The notes under the pieces were generated by a model that did no database searches, was not told the DNA's origin, and saw only the letters and a list, made by a program, of their open reading frames with translations. A program made the position numbers and the translations under genes. From NCBI GenBank assembly GCA_900557035.1, contig USRA01000025.1, forward strand, positions 1-26,708: 26,708 nt of DNA. Reading direction: 5' to 3'. Positions 1-6,705 of the stretch are shown here, piece after piece; position 1 is the stretch's first letter, and each line of letters opens with the position of its first letter. This DNA comes from an uncultured Prevotella sp. GTDB lineage: Bacteria; Bacteroidota; Bacteroidia; Bacteroidales; Bacteroidaceae.

Positions 1-2
1 AA

Positions 3-2561
3 TATCGGAGATTACCAACTTTTTTAGGCACTATTTCTTATCCCGAACTGAGGTATTCTATCGTTTTTGATAGGCAGCATCGCTTGTGGGCAGCAACCAA
101 CAAGGGACTTATCGTGGGCAATCAGTTGAAATTGAAAGCTGTCTGCAAGGCTCTTGCCATTGATAAGCAAGGTTGGATTTGGGTAGGAACGATGAATGGA
201 GTTTATGTCTTCGATATCCAGAATGGTAAGACTTATCGGTACGGCAAGGAAGAAGGCATGACCAATGAGATGATACAGGATTTAGTAGTGGATAAATTAG
301 ACGAAGTTTGGGTTACTACAGCCAATGGACTTTGTCGAATCCGTCGCACTCGTTCTTCTGAACAACCTTTTGCCTTGACTATGTTTGATAGTCAGAATAA
401 GTTGGGTGATGCTAAGTTCTTGCCTAAGACAGCAGCTAGAATGGCTGATGGCAAACTCTTCTTTGGCAGTTCTACAGGCTTCTATATCGTGGATCCTATC
501 CAAGTGAAGGATATGGAATATACTGGTCATCCTGTGTTCACATCCCTATTGGTGAATAACCAAGAAGTAGTGGCAGGCAAAGAATATGATGGCAGGGTTA
601 TCTTGCCTTTTGCCTTGAGCACTACCAGGAAGATCGTGCTGGAGCATGATGAGAACTTCATCACCGTCCATTTCTCTGGTTTGAACTTCGACATGCCTCA
701 CCACACCTATTATAAATATAGACTCCAGGGGGTTAATAATGATTGGATAGAGATAAATCCGCAAGATGGAATTGGCAGGGCAAACTATACCGACTTGTCT
801 CCTGGCACTTATAAGCTAGAGGTTTATTCTGCTGGTCTAGACAAGGTATGGAGCAAGCTATCGGCAACCTTGGAGATAGAGGTGCTGGCTCCACTTTGGG
901 CTACTTGGTGGGCCAAGCTCTTGTATTTCTTGGCATTCATCGCCTTGATTATCTTCGTTGTAAGGTGGAAGATTGAGCAGAACCGCAAGCGCATGGAGGA
1001 CGAGAAGTACAAGGAACTGGAGGAGATGAAGTATCGCTTCTTCACCAATATCAGCCACGAGTTCCGCACCTTGCTCACGCTCATCATCACGCCTATAGGA
1101 AGCATCCTGAAGCGCACCACGGATGGCGAAACCCGCCATCAGCTGAACGATGTAAGCAGGAATGCGGGCGACTTGCTGCAACTCGTCAACCAGTTGCTCG
1201 ACTTCCGCAAGATGGAGATGAATGGAGAACGACTCAGTCTGGCGAGTGGCAATCTGGATGAGTTTATCCAATATACCATCATGAAGTTTAGCCCCCTTTC
1301 GGAGCAGAAAAGCATCTCCCTGAAGTTTGAGGACAAGACCGGTGGACTCTTTATGTATTTCGATAGGGATAAGTTGGGCAAGATATTGACCAACCTGCTC
1401 TCTAATGCTTTCAAGTTTACGAAGGCAGGTGGAGTGGTAAAAGTAGAACTGAGCAAGTGTTTCATCGATAGCCGTCGCTATGCCCGTATCATCGTAGAGG
1501 ATACAGGCTGCGGTATCTCCAAGGAGGAACAAGCTCATGTCTTCGAGCGGTTCTATCGTGCGGAGCAGAAGCAAGCAGCCACGCAGGTGGGCTCTGGCAT
1601 CGGACTGAACATGGTGTATGAGTATGTGAAGTTGCATCAAGGCAAGATCTCCTTGGAGAGTGAAGAAGGAAAAGGTTCTCGCTTCATCGTGGATATACCT
1701 GCCGACTTGAAGCATGCCTTGCAGCAAGAGGCAGCCCAAGACAATCTGGTTGCGCCTTCATCAGCAATGGATGCCATAGATGGAGCCACGGAGGTACAGG
1801 GACAGAAAAAAATAGAGAAGACGGTGATGGTTGTGGAGGACAATGATGACTTCCGTCACTTCCTGCATCGAGAACTGAGCCATATATATAATAAGGTGTT
1901 AGTGGCAAAGGATGGCATGGAGGGAGCCTTGAAGGCGGAGGAAGAGAACCCCGACCTCATCGTGAGCGATGTGATGATGCCTAGAATGAATGGTACGGAC
2001 ATGTGTCGCCGCATCAAGGAAAATATCGAAACCTCGCATATCCCAGTTATCTTGCTCACGGCATGGAGTACCGATGAGGGACGTACTGAAGGATACAAGG
2101 CTGGTGCCGATGCCTACATTGCCAAGCCTTTCGATATGGAGGTGCTCTTGGCACGCATCAGTAATCTCTTGGAAAAGCAAGAGAAGCGAAAGCAAGACTT
2201 CTCGCATAGTATCTCGCTCGACCCGAAGACGGTGACGGATTCTACACCTGATGAGGCTTTCCTGAATGAAGTGATTGGGCATATCGAGAAAAACATCGAC
2301 AACTCTGAATACACCATCGACTCCTTGGCAGGGGATGTCGTAATGTCTCGCATGAGCTTCTACCGAAAGATGAAATCTCTGACTGGTCAGACCCCTGCCG
2401 ATTTCATCCGAACGGTACGATTGAAGACAGCCGCCAAGCTTCTGAAAGAGGGCAATTGTAATGTCTCGGAGGCTTGTTACAGGACGGGTTTTGCCTCTCC
2501 GCAGAACTTCTCCAAGCACTTCAAGGAGATGTTTGGCGTACTTCCTTCGCAATATTCTTAA
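3..2561 (+). CDS. Hybrid two-component system sensor/regulator (HTCS), 5'-truncated
   Basis: The reading frame is open from base 3 to the TAA at 2559-2561, so the gene starts upstream of the window; about 852 codons are seen, against roughly 1300-1400 usual for HTCS proteins. Numbering from the codon at 84: the C-terminal part of a periplasmic propeller sensor (WAATNKG and WVGTMNGVY blade motifs), a Y_Y_Y domain (about 195-265), one membrane helix (about 271-292), a HisKA domain with the phospho-accepting His325 in SHEFRTLLT, an HATPase domain (LLSNAFKFT, VEDTGCGIS, GSGIGLN), a receiver domain with phospho-acceptor Asp629 in VSDVMMP, and a C-terminal AraC-type HTH (about 725-825). Such proteins sense a glycan fragment in the periplasm and directly activate polysaccharide-utilisation genes. 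The H-box Pro is Leu330 here. The adjacent enzyme genes are the likely targets, which is inference. Confidence 0.93.
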   Translation, partial: YRRLPTFLGTISYPELRYSIVFDRQHRLWAATNKGLIVGNQLKLKAVCKALAIDKQGWIWVGTMNGVYVFDIQNGKTYRYGKEEGMTNEMIQDLVVDKLDEVWVTTANGLCRIRRTRSSEQPFALTMFDSQNKLGDAKFLPKTAARMADGKLFFGSSTGFYIVDPIQVKDMEYTGHPVFTSLLVNNQEVVAGKEYDGRVILPFALSTTRKIVLEHDENFITVHFSGLNFDMPHHTYYKYRLQGVNNDWIEINPQDGIGRANYTDLSPGTYKLEVYSAGLDKVWSKLSATLEIEVLAPLWATWWAKLLYFLAFIALIIFVVRWKIEQNRKRMEDEKYKELEEMKYRFFTNISHEFRTLLTLIITPIGSILKRTTDGETRHQLNDVSRNAGDLLQLVNQLLDFRKMEMNGERLSLASGNLDEFIQYTIMKFSPLSEQKSISLKFEDKTGGLFMYFDRDKLGKILTNLLSNAFKFTKAGGVVKVELSKCFIDSRRYARIIVEDTGCGISKEEQAHVFERFYRAEQKQAATQVGSGIGLNMVYEYVKLHQGKISLESEEGKGSRFIVDIPADLKHALQQEAAQDNLVAPSSAMDAIDGATEVQGQKKIEKTVMVVEDNDDFRHFLHRELSHIYNKVLVAKDGMEGALKAEEENPDLIVSDVMMPRMNGTDMCRRIKENIETSHIPVILLTAWSTDEGRTEGYKAGADAYIAKPFDMEVLLARISNLLEKQEKRKQDFSHSISLDPKTVTDSTPDEAFLNEVIGHIEKNIDNSEYTIDSLAGDVVMSRMSFYRKMKSLTGQTPADFIRTVRLKTAAKLLKEGNCNVSEACYRTGFASPQNFSKHFKEMFGVLPSQYS

Positions 2562-2605
2562 AAAATAGAAGTGGTTAAGTAGTTGATAATCAATATACGT
2601 ACACA

Positions 2606-2659
2606 TTGGTGCAAATAATTGGTACGTTTCACATATATCGTTGGTACAAATGATACAAC
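2606..2659 (+). promoter_or_regulatory. Repeated TTGGTnC motif, candidate HTCS operator
   Basis: TTGGTGCAAAT (2606-2616), TTGGTACGTTT (2619-2629) and TTGGTACAAAT (2641-2651) lie in the same orientation. The last is followed by GATACAAC (2652-2659), which makes an imperfect dyad with GTTGGTAC. The copies start 13 and 22 bases apart, and the block ends 20 bases before the -7 element of the next gene. The position between an AraC-type regulator gene and a promoter suggests an activator site. This is inference; no binding data are available. Confidence 0.4.
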
Positions 2660-2678
2660 TGTTTAAAAGGGTTTTCCA

Positions 2679-2686
2679 TACCTTTG
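2679..2686 (+). promoter_or_regulatory. Bacteroidota-type -7 promoter element of the ECF sigma gene
   Basis: TACCTTTG matches the Bacteroidota primary-sigma -7 consensus TAnnTTTG and lies 31 bases upstream of the ATG at 2718. No clear -33 TTTG lies at the expected distance, which fits a promoter that needs an activator. Confidence 0.6.
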
Positions 2687-2717
2687 CAGCAGAAATCAAA
2701 AATAAACAGTCAACGAT

Positions 2718-3233
2718 ATGAAACAGACAGCTAATAATCAGGGGCAAATGATTGCTAACTTCTATACAGTTCATTATGCAGAACTCGTAAACTTTGCCAC
2801 TTCTCGTTTGGGCAACCGCGAGGAGGGTGAGGATCTCATACAGGATGTCTTCATCAAGATGATGAGCTTTGAGGGTATGATCAATGAGGAAACCATCAAG
2901 TCGTTTGCCTTCACCATCGCAGCCAACAAGGTGAAAGACCTTCTCCGCCGTCGCATCTTCCGTCATAAGATGGAGGAGAATGCCAAGTACGAGATGGAGC
3001 TCCAGCACTCTCATGTAGAGCGCATGGCAGAGTATCATGATACCCTGCGCATGGTGAATGACAGTATGGCGAGACTATCCCCTGCTTGTGCCAAGGTATA
3101 TCGTATGAGTCTCTTTGAGGATATGACAGCTGGCGACATCGCTCAGGAGATGAATGTCTCCAAGCGCACCGTGGAATCTCAGCTCTTCACCTCTCGCAAG
3201 CAAGTGAGAGCCATGCTGAACATGGCGATGTAA
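2718..3233 (+). CDS. ECF-type RNA polymerase sigma factor
   Basis: A 171-residue cytoplasmic sigma-70 family protein of the short ECF type. Region 2 is seen at about residues 15-60 (YAELVNFATSRLG, EDLIQDVFIKMM), followed by the FAFTIAANKVKDLLRRR segment. Region 4 is at about 115-168 (LSPACAKVYRMSLFEDMTAGDIA and a VSKRTVESQL recognition helix). It would direct RNA polymerase to a small set of promoters. It follows the HTCS gene by 156 bases and has its own -7 element. No FecR-like or other membrane anti-sigma gene follows; the next gene is a PPM-type phosphatase with a separate promoter. The targets are not evident from the sequence. Confidence 0.9.
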   Translation: MKQTANNQGQMIANFYTVHYAELVNFATSRLGNREEGEDLIQDVFIKMMSFEGMINEETIKSFAFTIAANKVKDLLRRRIFRHKMEENAKYEMELQHSHVERMAEYHDTLRMVNDSMARLSPACAKVYRMSLFEDMTAGDIAQEMNVSKRTVESQLFTSRKQVRAMLNMAM

Positions 3234-3283
3234 TTATTATCCAAAAGAATCTTAATAAACTTCTATTATCAGGTGAAATGTAT

Positions 3284-3291
3284 TATCTTTG
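3284..3291 (+). promoter_or_regulatory. -7 promoter element of the PPM phosphatase gene
   Basis: TATCTTTG matches TAnnTTTG and lies 29 bases before the ATG at 3321. It falls downstream of an in-frame ATG at 3273, so transcripts from this promoter cannot use that upstream start; this supports the start at 3321. Confidence 0.6.
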
Positions 3292-3320
3292 ACGTGTCAT
3301 TAACGAAACACGTAAATACA

Positions 3321-4148
3321 ATGAAGATAATAGAAAGCAATATCATAGGAAAGAAAAGCCAAGAGACTTGTGAGGACGGACTGGTCATGACGGATGATTT
3401 CATCGCCGTAATAGACGGCAGCACCAGCAAGACACCCAAGCATCTCTCGCCCGATATGAAGAATGGGCGATATGCCATGATGCTCATTTCGGAATATATC
3501 CAGCAGGAGATGAAAGCTGATGCGACTGTGGATGAGTTTTGTGAGGGCATCACCGCTTATATATATAATAAGGTGTATCAGCCTATGGGAATCGAGGAGC
3601 AGTTGCGCCTGCATCCAGAGGAAAGGCTTACGGCATCGGCAGTCATCTATAGTAACCAAAAGAAAGAAGTTTGGATGGTAGGGGATTGTCAAGCCATCAT
3701 CAATGGAAAGCTGTATGATAACTCCAAGCCATACGAGCAAGAGATTGCTACCAGGCGAGTGACGTTGATACAACAAGGTATGACACCTGCAGAGGCTCGC
3801 AAAAGCATCGAACCATTGCTTATCGAGGCGATGCTAGGTGGACAAAACAAATGTTATGCCGTGATAGATGGATTTCCTATCTATCGAGAGGGCGTAAGAG
3901 TGGTATCATTGGAAGAAGAATCCTCCACTATATCATCTTTTTCTGAATGCAATACCTCATCCCAAGAGATAGTCTTGGCTAGCGATGGCTATCCTTTCCT
4001 GAAGCCAACTCTGGCAGAGAGCGAGGCTGCCTTGGCGCATCTTGTCGCCCACGACCCTCAATGCATCCACGACTTCATTGCCACTAAGGGCTTGGTGGCA
4101 GGGAACAAAAGCTTCGATGACCGCACTTACATACGTTTTATAATCTGA
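3321..4148 (+). CDS. PPM/PP2C-family protein phosphatase-like protein
   Basis: A 275-residue soluble protein without signal peptide or membrane helix. It carries the spaced acidic motifs of metal-dependent PPM phosphatases: CEDG (17-20), VIDGST (30-35, Asp32), VGDCQ (120-124), LASDGY (219-224, Asp222) and FDDRTYI (265-271, Asp266/267). The family removes phosphate from Ser/Thr residues using two Mn/Mg ions held by these aspartates. The start at 3321 is preferred over an ATG at 3273 because the promoter element 3284-3291 lies between the two. The protein is divergent, and the substrate cannot be read from the sequence. It follows an ECF sigma gene by 87 bases; a functional link is possible but unproven. 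Confidence 0.72.
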   Translation: MKIIESNIIGKKSQETCEDGLVMTDDFIAVIDGSTSKTPKHLSPDMKNGRYAMMLISEYIQQEMKADATVDEFCEGITAYIYNKVYQPMGIEEQLRLHPEERLTASAVIYSNQKKEVWMVGDCQAIINGKLYDNSKPYEQEIATRRVTLIQQGMTPAEARKSIEPLLIEAMLGGQNKCYAVIDGFPIYREGVRVVSLEEESSTISSFSECNTSSQEIVLASDGYPFLKPTLAESEAALAHLVAHDPQCIHDFIATKGLVAGNKSFDDRTYIRFII

Positions 4149-4218
4149 TGTTCTACGTATAATTCCCGTCCCAATCGTATTCTTATTAAAAACCAAATTA
4201 AAGATAAGAATCAATCAC

Positions 4219-4560
4219 ATGAAACAGAAAGTACTATATGTGGCAGCCTTGATGCTCCTCTCTTCCTCTTTCGGTATGGCAAAGAAGAAGGTGGAGGATC
4301 CTGAGATTACCAAGTTGAAAGCTAAGATTGAGAACGTAATGAGCCAGGTGGATAAGCAACCCGACTGGCTCTACTCCCGTTTGCAGATGTTTTGGAAGAC
4401 CCAGGCATCTGATGTCTTTGTGAATGGGGAGACATTCTCTCATCCTGGAGGAGCGAAAGCGGCAGGTCCTACCGTGAAATATAATGGCTCACGAAGCACG
4501 GCATCTCAATATAATCGCCCTAAGCTGGAGGATATTATTCCTTATGATGACGATGAGTAG
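4219..4560 (+). CDS. N-terminal fragment of the interrupted heparinase II/III-like lyase
   Basis: This is a 113-residue open frame ending at the amber codon. Residues 1-21 form a Sec signal peptide (a basic start, then VLYVAALMLLSSSFGMA). The rest includes QPDWLYSRLQMFWKTQASDVFVNG and an acidic end, IPYDDDE. It matches the usual beginning of a secreted lyase, not a free-standing small protein. Translated alone it would be exported without a catalytic domain. It begins 70 bases after the phosphatase gene, and I see no TAnnTTTG element in that gap, so the promoter of this enzyme cluster is unclear. Confidence 0.6.
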   Translation: MKQKVLYVAALMLLSSSFGMAKKKVEDPEITKLKAKIENVMSQVDKQPDWLYSRLQMFWKTQASDVFVNGETFSHPGGAKAAGPTVKYNGSRSTASQYNRPKLEDIIPYDDDE

Positions 4561-4596
4561 GGTAGCGTTACTTACATTAGCAGGGCTACAGGCAAG

Positions 4597-6561
4597 ATGG
4601 AGAAGACTTCTCCTGCCAAGACGGGATGTAATCTGGCAGGTGTGAACCATCAGATTATCACCATCGCCCGTGATGCCGCTCGCATCTATGCCGCCACTGG
4701 CGATATGCGCTATGGACAGATGGCAGCGAAGGTGTTTGATGTCTATATGAAAGGTATCGCCTATCGCAATGTGCCTATCGACCTGAATCATGGTCATCAG
4801 CAAACCTTGGTGGGCATGACTACCTTTGAGGTTATCCACGAGGATGTCATCAACGAACTCACCCAGATGTATCCCCTCATCAAGAATCTCGTGAAGGATG
4901 ACCAAGCCATCATCGAATCGGGCTTTAAGAAATGGGCGGAAAACATCATTGCTAATGGCGTGCCTCACAACAACTGGGACTTGTTCCAAGCAGACTTCAT
5001 CATGAAGATAGCCCTGGTATTGCAAGATAACCAAGCTTACGCAGATGGCAAAGGCAAGCAATACTACTTGGATTATATTGTAAATCAAAATAGTATTCGC
5101 CAGTGGAGCATGAACAAGCTCATCGATTTCGGTTTTGATGCCAAGAGCAAGACTTGGTATGAGGCTCCAGGCTATAGCACCACGGTATTGGGCAGTATCT
5201 GCGATTTTGCCAATATGCTCGATGAGAAGGCGGGCATTGACCTCTTCAAGCAGCGTCCTATCCTAAAGGAAGCTGTGAAGACCTCTGCTGAATATCTCTT
5301 CCCTAACCGTATGATTGCAGGTTTTGGCGATACTCATCCTGGTTATCTCAATATAGGTGGCATCGACCATATCTTGAAGTATGCCACTCGCCATAAGGAC
5401 AAGAACCTTATCTCTGAGATGAATCTCTTGAAGAATGCGGTGACTTCCAAGGCTCCTATCTCAGAGATAGAAAAATATACGAGCACCCTGTTCTATGCCC
5501 CTAATGTATCGTGGATAGCGATGCGAAGTGGTATGGACAAGCAGCACGACTTGATGGCTTCCATCAATGCCAGCCTTGGTAATCATCAGCATGCCAACGG
5601 CATCTCGCTTGAACTCTATGGCAAGGGATATGTCCTGGGACCTGATGCTGGTATCGGCAGAAGCCTCTATAGCGGCTTGGACTATCTGGAATATTATTCC
5701 CAGATGCCAGCCCACAACACCGTAGTGGTGGATGGTGTGTCGAGCTATCCTGTAATGATGTCGCAGCATGCTTTCAAAGTTGTCGCTTCTTACCCAGAGG
5801 TAAGCAAGGAGCAGCCTGCCAGCAAGAAACTCTCTGAACAAAAAGAAAAGGTAAGCTATGCTACCGTCAGTTTCATCGAGCCAGAGGCTCAAGCACTGCA
5901 GCAGCGTACCACAGCCATCGTGAAGACCAGCGATAAGGGTGGCTATTATATTGACGTGTTCCGCAGCCGAAAGAAGGAAGGTGGCGACAAGACCCACGAT
6001 TACTTCTATCACAATCTCGGACAGGAGATGAAGGTGATGGATGCCATTTCTGGTCAGCCACTTGATATGAAACCAACAGAGGAGCTTGCCTTCGCTGGTG
6101 GTCATCTCTATGCCTATTCTTATATCTATGATAAGAAGATTGCAGAGATGCAGAACAGCATCAAGACGCAATTCGTAACAAAGATACAGGACGACAAGGT
6201 GGTGGAGGCAATGGATGGTCAGCGTGAAATCACCATGACCATGTGGATGAAGAAGGATGAGAACCGTACCATCTTCCAAGCTCTCTCGCCTGTCAATCTT
6301 GAATATGAGCGAATGCCGAATCAGCCTTATAAGGTAGATGCCCAGCCCGTATTGACTTTCGTGGCTCGCCAGAAGGGTGAGGCATGGAACCATCCATTTG
6401 TAACGGTCTATGAGCCAAGTTCTGATACCGAGCCAGGCGACATCGCATCGGTCGATTTCTTCGAGCCTGAACAGAAGGGAGCCGTGGGTATTCTCGTGAA
6501 GCTAAAGGATGGAACCACCCAGCGCATCGTTTGCTTGGAGAGTGGAACTGTAATTTTTTAA
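4597..6561 (+). CDS. C-terminal fragment of the interrupted heparinase II/III-like lyase
   Basis: The longest ATG-started frame after the amber codon codes for 654 residues and holds nearly all of the toroid and the whole beta-sandwich with the putative catalytic His, Asn and Tyr residues. It is in the same frame as the 5' fragment, 36 bases on. It lacks a signal peptide, so a protein made from this ATG would stay in the cytoplasm away from a polysaccharide substrate. Restart at this ATG is possible but nothing in the sequence demands it. The protein ends at a TAA just before a palindrome-rich gap. Confidence 0.65.
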   Translation: MEKTSPAKTGCNLAGVNHQIITIARDAARIYAATGDMRYGQMAAKVFDVYMKGIAYRNVPIDLNHGHQQTLVGMTTFEVIHEDVINELTQMYPLIKNLVKDDQAIIESGFKKWAENIIANGVPHNNWDLFQADFIMKIALVLQDNQAYADGKGKQYYLDYIVNQNSIRQWSMNKLIDFGFDAKSKTWYEAPGYSTTVLGSICDFANMLDEKAGIDLFKQRPILKEAVKTSAEYLFPNRMIAGFGDTHPGYLNIGGIDHILKYATRHKDKNLISEMNLLKNAVTSKAPISEIEKYTSTLFYAPNVSWIAMRSGMDKQHDLMASINASLGNHQHANGISLELYGKGYVLGPDAGIGRSLYSGLDYLEYYSQMPAHNTVVVDGVSSYPVMMSQHAFKVVASYPEVSKEQPASKKLSEQKEKVSYATVSFIEPEAQALQQRTTAIVKTSDKGGYYIDVFRSRKKEGGDKTHDYFYHNLGQEMKVMDAISGQPLDMKPTEELAFAGGHLYAYSYIYDKKIAEMQNSIKTQFVTKIQDDKVVEAMDGQREITMTMWMKKDENRTIFQALSPVNLEYERMPNQPYKVDAQPVLTFVARQKGEAWNHPFVTVYEPSSDTEPGDIASVDFFEPEQKGAVGILVKLKDGTTQRIVCLESGTVIF

Positions 6562-6562
6562 C

Positions 6563-6648
6563 CGCACAACAGCTGAGTGACGTGTGCACAACACGTGGTG
6601 TGCATGTGTACATCAGCTGATATGCGAGCGCACAACAGCTGTTGTGCG
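6563..6648. repeat. Cluster of palindromes in the lyase-GH97 gap
   Basis: CGCACAACAGCTG at 6563-6575 recurs at 6629-6641, where it is part of a perfect 20-bp palindrome (CGCACAACAG / CTGTTGTGCG, 6629-6648). Between them lie a 20-bp palindrome with one mismatched pair (TGCACAACAC / GTGGTGTGCA, 6585-6604) and a perfect 10-bp palindrome (ATCAGCTGAT, 6612-6621). The shared core GCACAACA marks these as related units. They could form RNA hairpins, act as a transcription attenuator or terminator, or be a REP-like intergenic element. No T-run follows. Confidence 0.75.
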
Positions 6649-6705
6649 ACCGGCTAAGCGATATGTTCTGACAACTTTAATAAATAGTAATAACAACTAT
6701 AATAC

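Larger units (their letters stand above)
4219..6561 (+). pseudogene. Heparinase II/III-like polysaccharide lyase, interrupted by an in-frame TAG
   Basis: One frame runs from the ATG at 4219 to the TAA at 6559-6561 and is broken only by TAG at 4558-4560 (codon 114). Coding sense continues at once after the stop (GSVTYISRATGKMEK), and nothing shifts frame, so this is one 780-codon gene with a nonsense change. The N-terminus is a Sec signal peptide. The later part has heparinase II/III features: an alpha/alpha-toroid segment with HNNWDLFQADF (H250, N251, N252), YEAPGY (Y314, Y319) and a His at 373, then a beta-sandwich beginning NHQHANGISLELYGKG (H456, H458). The family cleaves uronic-acid glycans by beta-elimination in the periplasm; the exact PL family is not resolved. 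The amber codon removes the exported enzyme unless it is read through or is a sequencing error. Confidence 0.8.

Noticed and set aside
858..1739. Long open frame on the minus strand opposite the HTCS gene
   Set aside because: It lies wholly within a well-supported kinase gene, and its protein has no recognisable domain. Codon bias of the real gene explains it.
1899..3038. Minus-strand open frame of about 379 codons across the HTCS end and the sigma gene
   Set aside because: It runs antisense to two clear genes and through their intergenic promoter, with no domain or promoter of its own.
3273..3320. Upstream ATG extending the PPM phosphatase by 16 residues
   Set aside because: A TAnnTTTG promoter element lies inside this extension, and the PPM fold begins after the later ATG.
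1883..3578. A TATATATAATAAGGTGT string present in both the HTCS (about 1884) and phosphatase (about 3560) genes
   Set aside because: Both copies encode IYNKV in the coding frame of unrelated proteins; chance similarity of a common peptide and AT-rich codons is enough.
4558..4560. TAG recoded to an amino acid as in some Prevotella phages
   Set aside because: TAG ends other intact genes in this window, and there are no phage genes or suppressor tRNA here.
5461..6393. Minus-strand open frame of 310 codons opposite the lyase
   Set aside because: Antisense shadow of a clear lyase coding frame; the protein is Leu/His/Ile-rich without motifs.
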